NCBI RefSeq assembly: GCF_000785515.1
Contig: NZ_CP009913.1
Span: 2,124,001-2,188,000 of the forward strand
Length of the DNA: 64,000 nt
Direction of reading: 5' to 3'
Origin: Streptococcus salivarius
Lineage (GTDB): Bacteria; Bacillota; Bacilli; Lactobacillales; Streptococcaceae
Shown here in pieces: positions 45,906-56,513 of this stretch (position 1 is the first letter of the stretch; the number at the start of each line of letters is the position of its first letter). The notes beneath the pieces are model-generated. The model saw only the letters and a program-made list of their open reading frames with translations. It was not told the DNA's origin and did not search any database. A program made the position numbers and the translations under genes.

Positions 45906-46711
45906 AGTTGTTCTACCAATTCCTTTTCTGTCAGATAGTCTTCACAATCTATCAGACCTTTATTTCTTAGCTTTTGAGTTAATAATGCACTAAAAGGGAT
46001 ATCTAAACCTAAGTCAACTAACTCTGAGCCTCTACTAAATAGTTCACGAGGACTTGAAACAGACTCCACTTTACCTTTTTTCAAAACCAAAACACGGTCA
46101 CTCAAAGCGACCTCATCGAGATCATGAGTAATTGATAAAACAGTCATTCCGTATTCTTTACGAATAGCTTTAATAGATTGAATCAATTCCTGGCGACCTT
46201 CCGGGTCAAGCATGCTAGTTGCCTCATCCAAAATCAAAATAGATGGTCTCATAGCTACAATACCTGCGATAGCCACACGTTGTTTTTGGCCTCCAGATAA
46301 TCTAGCTGGCTCTCTATCCTTAAATTCTGACATTCCCACAAATTCCAGAGCCTCCTGAACTCTTGAAGCCATTTCTTCATAGGGAACACCTTTATTTTCA
46401 AGACCGAAAGCAACATCATCTTCAACAGTTGCCCCAACAAATTGATTGTCTGGATTTTGAAAGACCATGCCAATCTTATCACGGATATCCCAGACATTGT
46501 CTTCTGTTAATTCTTGACCATCAACAATAATCTGCCCAGACTCTGCCACTAATAGTCCGTCAATAAGACGTGCTGTCGTGGATTTTCCAGAACCATTATG
46601 CCCTACAATGGATAACCATTCCCCACGTTTCACGTGAAACGATACATCATCAAGAATATAGGATGGTTGATCTTGATGATATTTAAACTTTAAATTTTTT
46701 ATTTCAATCAT
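45881..46711 (-). CDS. ecfA1: ECF transporter ATPase (EcfA1)
   Basis: A 276-residue ABC ATPase with Walker [10 protein letters not shown], signature [11 protein letters not shown] and Walker [13 protein letters not shown]. Partner of EcfA2. A parS-like 16-mer is embedded in the first part of the gene (46626–46641), encoding part of the HVKRG segment. It lies 12 bases after pgsA. Confidence 0.96.
   Translation of the reverse strand: MIEIKNLKFKYHQDQPSYILDDVSFHVKRGEWLSIVGHNGSGKSTTARLIDGLLVAESGQIIVDGQELTEDNVWDIRDKIGMVFQNPDNQFVGATVEDDVAFGLENKGVPYEEMASRVQEALEFVGMSEFKDREPARLSGGQKQRVAIAGIVAMRPSILILDEATSMLDPEGRQELIQSIKAIRKEYGMTVLSITHDLDEVALSDRVLVLKKGKVESVSSPRELFSRGSELVDLGLDIPFSALLTQKLRNKGLIDCEDYLTEKELVEQLWEFLSKM
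46626..46641. other. parS-like site in ecfA1
   Basis: CGTTTCACGTGAAACG: perfect 14-bp parS core (GTTTCACGTGAAAC) with both outer bases changed. It remains fully palindromic, as expected for a ParB site. Confidence 0.65.
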
Positions 46712-46723
46712 TGATTTATCGTA

Positions 46724-47266
46724 CTATTTGAAAGTATCCTTAAATAAGAAACCTGCACCTTTGAAATAATCATAGCCTGAGTAAATTGTAAAGAACAAAG
46801 CAATATAAAGCATAATTGTTCCTACAAAATGCAGATGACACAATAATAGAATAATAGATAACATCTGGGTCACTGTCTTAATCTTACCAGGCATAGCTGC
46901 AGCGAGAACTGTACCACCGTTCTCCACTAATAAAAGACGAAGACCTGTGACTGCAAGCTCACGACAGATAATAACTGAAACCACCCAGGCTGGCGCTTGA
47001 TTAATACCGACTAACATAATAAATGCTGACATCACTAGCATCTTATCTGCCAATGGATCTGCAAATTTCCCGAAATTAGTAACAACATGCCATTTTCGTG
47101 CCAAATAGCCATCTAAATAATCTGTAATACTGGCAATAGCGAAGACAACCGCCGCAGCAATATGCATGACATTACTTGACGCAAGTGATGTCATCAGTAA
47201 AAAGATAGGAATCAAAACAATTCTAGCAAGTGTCAATAAATTAGGTAAATTTTCTTTTTTAAACAT
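46724..47266 (-). CDS. pgsA: CDP-diacylglycerol–glycerol-3-phosphate phosphatidyltransferase
   Basis: A 180-residue membrane enzyme that makes phosphatidylglycerophosphate. The CDP-alcohol transferase motif DG..AR........G...D...D is visible as DYLDGYLARKW followed by FGKFADPLADK. About five hydrophobic segments. It is 12 bases after the rodZ-like gene in a conserved operon. Confidence 0.97.
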   Translation of the reverse strand: MFKKENLPNLLTLARIVLIPIFLLMTSLASSNVMHIAAAVVFAIASITDYLDGYLARKWHVVTNFGKFADPLADKMLVMSAFIMLVGINQAPAWVVSVIICRELAVTGLRLLLVENGGTVLAAAMPGKIKTVTQMLSIILLLCHLHFVGTIMLYIALFFTIYSGYDYFKGAGFLFKDTFK

Positions 47267-47278
47267 TTCTTCTCGATT

Positions 47279-48136
47279 CTATTGGATTCTTAATGTGAGG
47301 TAGCTAGGTGTATTTTTATCTAATTGAGATAAATCAAGTGACTCCCCATTTACCTTTAGAGTTACTTTTGAAGATTGAGCAATAATAATTTGAGTTGGTT
47401 TAGTTTTATCAGAAAAATCTAAAGAGTATTTTGAATTTTTCGTTTTTGAAAGGAGGTAACTCTCTGAAGTATCTGAGTTATCTACTGAAAACCATGTGTC
47501 ATCACTATCTTTTGATAACTCCACATCTAAAACTACTGAAGAATTTACATTGGAGAAATCAACCATTAGTTGATTGCCTTGAGTTGTCGTTGTAACATTT
47601 GCCCCCGAAACGGTAACCTCAGAAATGCTTCGTGACGATTTAGCCTTACTAGCCGTTGACAGATGATTAACTGTAGAGATAGTATTTGGTTTTATCACCT
47701 GAGGTTGATTAGAAAGATGTCTAATAATAATATAACCTACTGAGCAGATGATAAGTAACGAAACCGCACTAAGCATTAGTAAAGGTAGATAGTTAGACTT
47801 TCTTTTTTCTTCACGTTTATGCTTTAAAAAGCGTGACATGGGAGCTTTAGTAGCTAAGGTATCTTCCTTACGTTCAACTGGTTTCTTCTCTTTTTTTAGT
47901 TTTTGCTCATTCTGTCTCTGCTCCTCAAACAGACGTTGTCCATCTAAACCAACTGAAGTGGCATACTTTTCAAGCGCCTCTTGCTGAATGTCCTCTGGCA
48001 AAGCTTTAAGTTGATCCATTTCCATAGCCAGAAGAAACTGGGCTTCTACTCCAGAAATTTTTTCTACATCATACAAACTTAATTCCTTTTTTATACGCGC
48101 TGCACGTAATTGCTCACCTAGAGAGTGTAACTTCAT
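47279..48136 (-). CDS. RodZ-like helix-turn-helix membrane protein
   Basis: A 285-residue protein with an N-terminal Xre-type helix-turn-helix (about 5–70; LRAARIKKELSLYDVEKISG), a basic linker, one transmembrane helix (117–138) and a C-terminal outside DUF4115 domain (about 190–285). This is the RodZ plan, linking cell-shape machinery to the membrane. It precedes pgsA as in many Firmicutes. Confidence 0.9.
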   Translation of the reverse strand: MKLHSLGEQLRAARIKKELSLYDVEKISGVEAQFLLAMEMDQLKALPEDIQQEALEKYATSVGLDGQRLFEEQRQNEQKLKKEKKPVERKEDTLATKAPMSRFLKHKREEKRKSNYLPLLMLSAVSLLIICSVGYIIIRHLSNQPQVIKPNTISTVNHLSTASKAKSSRSISEVTVSGANVTTTTQGNQLMVDFSNVNSSVVLDVELSKDSDDTWFSVDNSDTSESYLLSKTKNSKYSLDFSDKTKPTQIIIAQSSKVTLKVNGESLDLSQLDKNTPSYLTLRIQ

Positions 48137-48194
48137 TTTTCCCCTTTCTAATATTCTTCTTTGTTTTCGTGTCTCTATTATAGCAAATAATCAC

Positions 48195-49472
48195 TTATTT
48201 AGGGAAGACAACAAAATCGGTAATCTCCATATTTGAGAGATAGTGATTCAAAAAATCCTTCAACTCCTTGGAAGTAATGCTCATCAGTTCCTGACCAAAA
48301 TCAAAGTATGTTTTATCATTCTCAAAATACGCTAAATATTGGCTACCTAAATTCTGGACATTGTCTAGACTACGTAAAAATTCACCATACAAAGCTTTTT
48401 TTTGTAAATCCAATGCTTCTTCCGTCAACAATCGTTTTTTATCTGCCGATGTCATCACCTGACGAATTAAACTTGACATACGGATCGGTTCTGCAGTGTC
48501 CATAGTCATAATGACAAATGAATATCGATTAGATACCTCGTATTCAATTGACACAGACTCGTCTATTTTTCCTTCAGCATACCAATTTTGATAATAAGGA
48601 GACGTCCAGCCAAACAGTAAATTGAACAATAACTGTACCAGTATGTTTCCTCTCATACGATTATCAGTAAAAGGAACACTCTTAAAACCAATGGCTAGTT
48701 TTGAGATGAATATCTCCATTTGAAGACTATCTAATTTTTGGATATCTGACTCAATGAGATGCTTTTCTTTCTCGACTATTCTCTCAGGTGGTGTAAACTT
48801 ACTTTGTTTTTCATTGACAAAAGTGTAAATGTTTTCAACATCAAAATCGCCCACTAAGACGAGATGACAGTTTGCTGACCTGTAAAAGCAATCAAAATTA
48901 TCTTTTAAGTCCTTTACAGTAATTTCTTCAATGCTATCAACACTTCCAGCAATGTCTTGACCTAATATAGTATTAGGATACAAACTTTGCAAACAACCTA
49001 GATAAGCTCTGTAGTCAGGATCATCCTGATACATATTTATTTCTTGTTCAATAATTCTTTTTTCATGATTGACAGCATCTTCAGAACTTGTAAATCTCGA
49101 TGTAAACTTTAATAAAAGCTCTAAAGACTCCTCAAAGTGGTCAAGGGTAGAAAAATAATATGTTGTCTTCTCCAATGTTGTAAAAGCATTGACATCAGCT
49201 CCAAGCTTGACAAAATCCAATGTCACATCCCTTCCCTGCTCATCCTCAAATAGCTTGTGTTCAAGAAAATGAGCAATACCTGCAGGGTAAGATTGTAACT
49301 CACCATCAATATAGAAGTGATTATCTAGCGCCCCAAAATTTGTTGACAAAAAGGCGGCTTTTTCTACAAATCCTTTTTTCTTAATGATTGATAAAGACAT
49401 ACCACTATCTAAAATTGCTGAATAAACTTCTTCATCAATTTTTTGATAATAACGTTTCTTCAAAGCAGCCAT
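48195..49472 (-). CDS. M16-family zinc peptidase (YmfH-like)
   Basis: A 425-residue insulinase-family peptidase with the inverted zinc motif HxxEH visible as HFLEH (His68, Glu71, His72) and the downstream acidic region IIEQEINMYQDDPD. It is probably the catalytic subunit of a heterodimer with the adjacent non-catalytic M16 protein. The substrate is unknown; related pairs process peptides. One base separates the two genes. Confidence 0.93.
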   Translation of the reverse strand: MAALKKRYYQKIDEEVYSAILDSGMSLSIIKKKGFVEKAAFLSTNFGALDNHFYIDGELQSYPAGIAHFLEHKLFEDEQGRDVTLDFVKLGADVNAFTTLEKTTYYFSTLDHFEESLELLLKFTSRFTSSEDAVNHEKRIIEQEINMYQDDPDYRAYLGCLQSLYPNTILGQDIAGSVDSIEEITVKDLKDNFDCFYRSANCHLVLVGDFDVENIYTFVNEKQSKFTPPERIVEKEKHLIESDIQKLDSLQMEIFISKLAIGFKSVPFTDNRMRGNILVQLLFNLLFGWTSPYYQNWYAEGKIDESVSIEYEVSNRYSFVIMTMDTAEPIRMSSLIRQVMTSADKKRLLTEEALDLQKKALYGEFLRSLDNVQNLGSQYLAYFENDKTYFDFGQELMSITSKELKDFLNHYLSNMEITDFVVFPK

Positions 49473-49473
49473 T

Positions 49474-50724
49474 CTAAGACACTCCTTCTAAAAAGAACAA
49501 ACTCTGTAGCTTAACTTGACGCGCTACACGGCAAACATCTTTTTTAGTAATCTTCTCAATCTCATCTATCCAATTCTCCAATGAAAGACTTTTATCACCA
49601 AAAATCACCTCATTAAAACGTTGTTCCACTAATGTTAAGGCATGATCTTCAGAGAGTAGGGCATTCATTCGTATGATTTTTTTGGTTTGATTCAGGAGAG
49701 AACTTGAAAAACGTCCTAATTTAATGTAATTCAACTCTCTACTAATTCCTCGCATAGCCTGATTTCTATTAGATTTTTCAATTCCAGCGTAAACTTCCAG
49801 TAAACCTGTAAAGATATCAAATTGGCTACTAATTGAATAAGCTAACCCTTCCTTTTCTCTAAGTGTTGTAAATAAAGCTGAATGGGCAAATTCACCAAAC
49901 ATGGCATTGAATACAATTAAAGCAAAGTAATCTTTATCTCCATATTGATACGGAAATTGGTACCCTAGCTGTAAAATAGATTGACTACTCTGTCTCGGTT
50001 CTATCTTTTCTTTCACAACGTTGACATAAGGTTGACTATAGCTAAACTGTAAATCAACTTGACGTCCCTCCAAAGGAAAACGATGTAACGCTTGGAGTAC
50101 TTGATAATCATCAAATTCTCCAACCATAAAGATATCAATACGATCTCTTGTCAACATGCTTTGAAATTCTTGATAAGCTGTAAACGAGGTTTCTGCTTCA
50201 ACAAGTTCTGGTTGGCCATATTTGGGAACCTTCAATCCCTCGTTTACAAAATAAAGCTCTCTTCCCTTAACTTCACTGTAATAGTAATTATTCTCTGTGT
50301 CGACATCCAGGTAGGTCATTAAATTTTGTTTTTCTATTTCAAATACTTTATTTTGGTATTGAGCTACTCTTGACAGCGGCTTGTAAAGACACTCTTTCAA
50401 AAATCCTAGCACTTCCCAAAATAATCCTTCATTCGTAGGGATAAAAGCATCTTTCAGATATGTCAACTCGATGTCAACGCTATGTGTCAATCCTTTAGTT
50501 GACACTCTAGTTGACAACTGTGTTCCATAAAGAGAAGCTAGTCTCTCTTTAAAAGACTGTACTGTTGGATACGTCTGATTGGCTGTAGCCAACATTTGTG
50601 AAACTAGGGCTCGTTTAGCAATTGTTTGTTTATTCAAAGAACCTGTCATTCGAAAAACAATACGATTAGTTTTATATTTTTGTGTTGGAATGAAGTGTAC
50701 ATAGACACCATCAGCAATTTTCAT
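49474..50724 (-). CDS. M16-family peptidase-like protein, non-catalytic (YmfF-like)
   Basis: A 416-residue M16 homologue without the HxxEH motif, as usual for the inactive partner. The M16 C-terminal features (EGLAYSISSQF) are present. First gene of a seven-gene minus-strand operon (two M16 genes, rodZ-like, pgsA, ecfA1, ecfA2, ecfT). A TGGTATAAT extended -10 promoter lies about 30 bases upstream, divergent from the S4–recF genes. Confidence 0.92.
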   Translation of the reverse strand: MKIADGVYVHFIPTQKYKTNRIVFRMTGSLNKQTIAKRALVSQMLATANQTYPTVQSFKERLASLYGTQLSTRVSTKGLTHSVDIELTYLKDAFIPTNEGLFWEVLGFLKECLYKPLSRVAQYQNKVFEIEKQNLMTYLDVDTENNYYYSEVKGRELYFVNEGLKVPKYGQPELVEAETSFTAYQEFQSMLTRDRIDIFMVGEFDDYQVLQALHRFPLEGRQVDLQFSYSQPYVNVVKEKIEPRQSSQSILQLGYQFPYQYGDKDYFALIVFNAMFGEFAHSALFTTLREKEGLAYSISSQFDIFTGLLEVYAGIEKSNRNQAMRGISRELNYIKLGRFSSSLLNQTKKIIRMNALLSEDHALTLVEQRFNEVIFGDKSLSLENWIDEIEKITKKDVCRVARQVKLQSLFFLEGVS

Positions 50725-50753
50725 TGATAACCTCTAAAAAGTTTATGCTTCCA

Positions 50754-50762
50754 ATTATACCA
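50754..50762 (-). promoter_or_regulatory. Promoter of the M16–ecf operon, extended -10
   Basis: Minus strand TGGTATAAT. The facing S4–recF promoter region (TGCTATCTT near 50768–50776) is on the opposite strand, so the two are close together. Confidence 0.55.
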
Positions 50763-50801
50763 TTTTTATGCTATCTTATCTCAAGAGAAAGTTGAGGTAC
50801 T

Positions 50802-51179
50802 ATGGAATATAAATTATTTGATGAATACATCACACTGCAGGCACTTTTAAAAGAATTAAGTATCATTCATAGTGGCGGAGCTATAAAAGGTTTCTTGGCT
50901 AATAATACCGTTTTATTCAACGGTGAGGATGAAAAACGTCGTGGAAAAAAACTTCGTTATGGAGATGTTATTACCATTCCGTCTGAGGAACTTGAAATAA
51001 CGATTGTAGCTCCAACGACAAATGAAATTGAAGAACATCAAAAAGAAGTCGCTGAAAAAGCACGTGTTGCTGCCATTGTTAAAAAAATGAATCAGGATAA
51101 TAAAAAGAAACAAAAAGCACATCCGTCAAAAGAAAGCAATAAAACTAAACGACAACCCGTTCGTTTCCCAGGAACCTAA
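50802..51179 (+). CDS. S4-domain RNA-binding protein YaaA/RlbA type
   Basis: A 125-residue protein with an S4-like domain (about 1–66; [39 protein letters not shown]) and a lysine-rich tail. The small S4 gene next to recF is a long-known neighbour in Firmicutes (B. subtilis YaaA, now RlbA) and is linked to ribosome assembly. It is not related to the peroxide-stress YaaA at 3431. Two bases separate it from recF. Confidence 0.9.
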   Translation: MEYKLFDEYITLQALLKELSIIHSGGAIKGFLANNTVLFNGEDEKRRGKKLRYGDVITIPSEELEITIVAPTTNEIEEHQKEVAEKARVAAIVKKMNQDNKKKQKAHPSKESNKTKRQPVRFPGT

Positions 51180-51181
51180 CT

Positions 51182-52282
51182 ATGTGGCTCGAAAAAATTG
51201 ATATTCAACACTTTAGAAATTATACTGAAGCCTCTGTGAGCTTCTCACCTCATCTCAATATTTTTCTTGGTCGCAATGCCCAAGGAAAAACAAATATTCT
51301 TGAGGCCATCTATTTTCTAGCATTGACACGTAGTCATCGGACCCGTTCAGATAAAGAACTGATTCAATTTCAACAAAATACTCTCAAACTGAACGGCATC
51401 GTGCATCGTCATAGTGGGAAGCTACCTCTGGAAATCAGTTTATCTAATAAAGGACGCATAACAAAGGTTAACCACCTCAAACAAGCTAAATTATCCGATT
51501 ATATCGGTCACATGACTGTGGTGCTATTTGCTCCTGAGGATTTACAACTTGTAAAAGGATCTCCAAGCCTGAGACGTAAATTTATAGATATTGATTTAGG
51601 ACAGATTAAGCCTGTTTATCTCTCAGACTTATCAAGTTATAATCATGTACTCAAACAACGTAATGCCTATCTCAAATCTACTGACAATGTAGACATTAAT
51701 TTCCTCTCAGTGTTAGATGAACAGCTTTCCGATTTTGGAGCACGAGTTATCGAACATAGACTAGAATTTATCAAGCAATTAGAGGAGGAGGCAGATAGAC
51801 ATCATAGTAACCTCTCAAATCAGATAGAGCGCCTTAAAATCTCCTACGAATCTAATATCCCACTGGAAAATAACAAAGTTATTCGCGAATCATTTTTAAC
51901 CACGTTAAAGCAAAATCACAAAAGAGATATCTTCAAAAAGAACACTGGTGTTGGTCCACATAGGGATGATTTGACATTTTACATCAATGACATGAACGCA
52001 TCTTTCGGTAGTCAGGGGCAGCAACGTAGCCTCATTCTTTCTTTAAAAATGGCTGAGATTGCTCTGATAAAAAAAGTAACAGGTGAATTTCCTATTCTTC
52101 TCCTCGATGATGTCATGAGTGAGCTTGACAACCACCGTCAACTTAAACTGTTAGAAAGTATTGACGAAGAGGTTCAAACCTTCATGACGACAACTTCACT
52201 TGATCATCTGAGTAACCTACCACCTGATTTAAAGACCTTCTTAGTTAAGAATGGTAATATTTATGAAAAACAAGTCGATTAA
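51182..52282 (+). CDS. recF: DNA replication/repair protein RecF
   Basis: A 366-residue SMC-like ATPase: Walker [11 protein letters not shown], signature [16 protein letters not shown] and Walker [12 protein letters not shown]. RecF loads RecA at gapped DNA with RecO and RecR. As is typical for streptococci it is separated from dnaA–dnaN. Its 3' end forms the left arm of the terminator. Confidence 0.98.
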   Translation: MWLEKIDIQHFRNYTEASVSFSPHLNIFLGRNAQGKTNILEAIYFLALTRSHRTRSDKELIQFQQNTLKLNGIVHRHSGKLPLEISLSNKGRITKVNHLKQAKLSDYIGHMTVVLFAPEDLQLVKGSPSLRRKFIDIDLGQIKPVYLSDLSSYNHVLKQRNAYLKSTDNVDINFLSVLDEQLSDFGARVIEHRLEFIKQLEEEADRHHSNLSNQIERLKISYESNIPLENNKVIRESFLTTLKQNHKRDIFKKNTGVGPHRDDLTFYINDMNASFGSQGQQRSLILSLKMAEIALIKKVTGEFPILLLDDVMSELDNHRQLKLLESIDEEVQTFMTTTSLDHLSNLPPDLKTFLVKNGNIYEKQVD

Positions 52283-52299
52283 ATGACTTGTTTTTCTAT
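52266..52299 (+). terminator. recF terminator
   Basis: AAAAACAAGTC / GACTTGTTTTT stem (52266–52276 with 52285–52295), overlapping the recF stop codon in the loop. Confidence 0.9.
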
Positions 52300-52396
52300 T
52301 TTTGGGTAATTGACAGATGTGACAAGTATCACCTAACAAGTTGTAAATTCTTTCAACCTAAATCCTTTATTAACAACTATACTCACGTAAATACGT

Positions 52397-52413
52397 TGTA
52401 AACTTATTGTAAA
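52397..52413 (+). promoter_or_regulatory. WalR/VicR-type box between convergent genes
   Basis: TGTAAA-CTTAT-TGTAAA fits the WalR consensus of two TGTWAH half-sites with 5-nt spacing; a third TGTAAA is at 52420–52425 and a fourth at 52342–52347. No gene start lies downstream on either strand. Confidence 0.4.
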
Positions 52414-52427
52414 TATCTCTGTAAACA

Positions 52428-52456
52428 AAAAGTACTTATCTGAGATAAGTACTTTT
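52428..52456 (-). terminator. guaB terminator
   Basis: 13-bp perfect stem AAAAGTACTTATC / GATAAGTACTTTT with TGA loop; bidirectional. Confidence 0.9.
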
Positions 52457-52463
52457 ATGTTTA

Positions 52464-53963
<1,500 letters not shown>

Positions 53964-54011
53964 TCAAAGTTTTGAGGTACAGAAACCCCAGTCTATTTTT
54001 TAATTGATAAT

Positions 54012-54039
54012 ATCATATCATGCTAAAATGATTTGTCAA
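54012..54039 (-). promoter_or_regulatory. guaB promoter
   Basis: Minus strand TTGACA, 16-nt spacer, TATGAT. Confidence 0.75.
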
Positions 54040-54077
54040 CAGATTTCGCATAAGATTCTAAGAAAACCTTTTTCCAA

Positions 54078-54118
54078 ATAAAAATAGGGCTCCAGATTAT
54101 CTTGAGTCCCTACTTTTT
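54078..54118 (-). terminator. trpS terminator
   Basis: Minus strand AAAAAGTAGGG(A)CTC / GAG(C)CCTATTTTT with one internal mismatch and a T-run. Confidence 0.85.
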
Positions 54119-54123
54119 ATTTC

Positions 54124-55146
54124 TTAAAAATAATTAATTCCCATTGCTTCTTTTACTTCTGCCAATGTTTGTCCAGCAACTTCACGCGCTGCTTGACTAC
54201 CTTTTTCAAGCATACGGAAAACTTCTCCCATATCCTTGGCATATTCTAAACGGCGTTCACGAATTGGAGCTAACTCACGTTCTAAGATTTCTAGAAGATA
54301 ACGTTTCGTCTTCACATCTCCTAAACCGCCTCGTTGATAATGTTCTTTCATTTCAGCAATTGTAGTAGCATCCTCTTCGCGACCAAAGATATCAAGATAA
54401 TGGAAAACCATGTTACCTTCAATTTGGCCTGGATCTTCCACACGAATATGATTTGGATCCGTATACATGCTCATGACTTTTTTACGAACAGTGTCCTCAT
54501 CATCTGAAAGGAAGATACCATTACCCAAGGATTTAGACATCTTAGCATTACCATCTAGACCTGGAAGGCGTCCTGCAGCTTCATTTTCAGGGTAGATTCC
54601 CTCTGGCTCAACCAAAATATCACAATTATAAGTATGATTGAAGCTACGTGCAATTTCACGTGTCTGCTCAATCATTGGCTTTTGGTCATTACCTACAGGA
54701 ACATAATTTGCTTTAAAGGCCGTGATATCAGCTGCCTGAGAAATTGGATAAACTAGAAATCCTGTTGGAATCGATTCTCCGAAACCTTTTTGAGCAATTT
54801 CCGTCTTAACCGTTGGGTTACGCTCTAAACGTGCCAATGAAACTAGGTTCATGTAATACATAGTCAACTCAGCCAACTCAGGAATCTGACTTTGAATGAA
54901 AATAGTTGACTTCGCTGGATCCAAACCTACAGAGAGATAATCTAAAGCAACATTCCCAATTGATTCTTTGATGATCTCTGACTCTTTTGCGTGATCCGTA
55001 AGAGCTTGCTGATCAGCCAAGAAGACAAACATGTTATATTTATCTTCGTTTTGTAAAAGGACACGATTTTTTAAACTACCAACATAGTGTCCTAGATGAA
55101 GTTTCCCTGTTGGACGGTCTCCCGTCAAAATAATAGGTTTCGTCAT
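54124..55146 (-). CDS. trpS: Tryptophanyl-tRNA synthetase
   Basis: A 340-residue class I synthetase with the HIGH-like motif [12 protein letters not shown] and the KMSKS motif ([13 protein letters not shown]). It charges tRNA-Trp. It is controlled by an upstream tryptophan T-box and ends at a clear terminator. Confidence 0.98.
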   Translation of the reverse strand: MTKPIILTGDRPTGKLHLGHYVGSLKNRVLLQNEDKYNMFVFLADQQALTDHAKESEIIKESIGNVALDYLSVGLDPAKSTIFIQSQIPELAELTMYYMNLVSLARLERNPTVKTEIAQKGFGESIPTGFLVYPISQAADITAFKANYVPVGNDQKPMIEQTREIARSFNHTYNCDILVEPEGIYPENEAAGRLPGLDGNAKMSKSLGNGIFLSDDEDTVRKKVMSMYTDPNHIRVEDPGQIEGNMVFHYLDIFGREEDATTIAEMKEHYQRGGLGDVKTKRYLLEILERELAPIRERRLEYAKDMGEVFRMLEKGSQAAREVAGQTLAEVKEAMGINYF

Positions 55147-55164
55147 ATAATTACCTCTCTAATA

Positions 55165-55423
55165 CAAAAAAATCCCCACGCAAAAACATGCGTGAGGGCG
55201 TTAATCACTTTTGATACGCGGTACCACCTCAGTTGATAACTCATTCTGCAGCTATCATCTCAAACCTTCTCAACAAAGAAGTTGCACGATAAGGGGTGCC
55301 AAACCTAACGTTTATGTGTTCACGTTAATTGTCAATTCTCTTCAGCCCATTCATTCCACCTTCATACTGGTTTTCAGCAACCACCAGCTCTCTATAAAAA
55401 AGGATAGAATTACTCTTCTGATG
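55165..55423 (-). promoter_or_regulatory. Tryptophan T-box leader of trpS
   Basis: On the minus strand the leader contains the T-box core GAGGTGGTACCGCG (55217–55230), Stem I with a UGG specifier codon in GAATGGGCTG (55347–55349), and the terminator CCCTCACGCA / TGCGTGGGG followed by T7. Uncharged tRNA-Trp should pair with the T-box and prevent termination, raising trpS expression. Confidence 0.93.
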
Positions 55424-55429
55424 ACTATT

Positions 55430-55459
55430 ATTCTACATTGTTTTATCTATTTTTGTCAA
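55430..55459 (-). promoter_or_regulatory. trpS promoter
   Basis: Minus strand TTGACA (55454–55459), 18-nt spacer, TAGAAT (55430–55435). Confidence 0.75.
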
Positions 55460-55471
55460 GATTATGTTTCT

Positions 55472-55487
55472 AGTTTCACGTGAAACA
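55472..55487. other. parS site upstream of trpS
   Basis: AGTTTCACGTGAAACA matches the ParB-binding consensus TGTTTCACGTGAAACA at 15 of 16 positions. It is intergenic, between the trpS promoter and the yitT promoter. Confidence 0.85.
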
Positions 55488-55518
55488 CAACCTCAGATAC
55501 AACCAAAATAGTCATTAC

Positions 55519-55547
55519 TTGACGGAAACTTAAAAAGACTTGATAAT
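55519..55547 (+). promoter_or_regulatory. Promoter of the second yitT gene
   Basis: TTGACG, 17-nt spacer, GATAAT; the ribosome site TAGGAGAT follows. Confidence 0.7.
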
Positions 55548-55574
55548 AAGAATATCATTTCTAGGAGATATTAT

Positions 55575-56447
55575 ATGAAACGTCGAATAATAGACATACT
55601 TTTAGTTACACTCGGTTCTTTTATTGCTGCGGTTGGCTATAACTCACTTTTAGTTAAGAATAATATTGCTTCAGGTGGTGTCGGAGGGCTAGCCATTAGT
55701 TTAAACGCCCTTTTTGGTTGGAATAATGCTAACTTCGTCTTAGCAACAACCATCCCTTTGTTAATTTTATGTTGGTTCTTTCTTGGCCGCGAAGTTCTCC
55801 TAAAAACCTTCTATGGGTCTCTTGTCTTCCCAACTTTTATTAAATTAACTGAGGGCTTACCTACACTCACCAAACAACCTTTGTTGGCTGCTATTTTTGG
55901 TGGGATTGTATTAGGGCTAGGACTAGGAATAGTCTTCTATGGAAATTCCTCAACTGGAGGAACTGGAATTATCACACAAATTCTCAACAAATATACGCCA
56001 CTCCCACTAGGAATGGTACTACTTATTGTCGATGGGATCATTGTCGCAATCAGTGCTATTGCCTTTCCTCCTGATACTGTTATGTATTCCATTCTCTCAC
56101 TTGGAGTTGTTTCTCTTACAATTGATAAAATGATGGTCGGACTCAATTCATCACGAAATCTTCTAATCATTTCGCAAAATAGTGAACAAATCCTAAACTA
56201 CATCACTAGAGTGGCTGATCGAGGAGCAACAAAAATCCCAGTTCTTGGTGGACATACCGGACATGCACAAAATATGATTATGACCACCTTGTCAACTCAT
56301 GAGGTTCCAAAAGTCCAAGAAGAAATCCAAAAAATAGATGAAACTGCCTTTATCGTCATTGTTCCTGCTTCTACAGTTATGGGACGTGGATTTAGCCTCC
56401 AAAAAGATTACCAAAGAGTTCCAAATGACTTTATTAATCCCTTGTAA
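55575..56447 (+). CDS. YitT-family membrane protein (second copy)
   Basis: A 290-residue DUF161/DUF2179 protein with about six hydrophobic segments, including GGIVLGLGLGIVFYGNSSTG, and the C-terminal cytoplasmic domain (about 205–285). It is a paralogue of the 4249–5190 gene, but has its own promoter. Function unknown. Confidence 0.88.
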   Translation: MKRRIIDILLVTLGSFIAAVGYNSLLVKNNIASGGVGGLAISLNALFGWNNANFVLATTIPLLILCWFFLGREVLLKTFYGSLVFPTFIKLTEGLPTLTKQPLLAAIFGGIVLGLGLGIVFYGNSSTGGTGIITQILNKYTPLPLGMVLLIVDGIIVAISAIAFPPDTVMYSILSLGVVSLTIDKMMVGLNSSRNLLIISQNSEQILNYITRVADRGATKIPVLGGHTGHAQNMIMTTLSTHEVPKVQEEIQKIDETAFIVIVPASTVMGRGFSLQKDYQRVPNDFINPL

Positions 56448-56453
56448 AATCAA

Positions 56454-56482
56454 TTGAAATAAAGTCTAATTTCTCGTAAAAT
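56454..56482 (+). promoter_or_regulatory. Promoter of the ABC-F gene
   Basis: TTGAAA, 17-nt spacer, TAAAAT, about 30 bases before the start. Confidence 0.7.
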
Positions 56483-56513
56483 AGTAGTTAAGAATAAAAA
56501 TAAAGGATATTAT

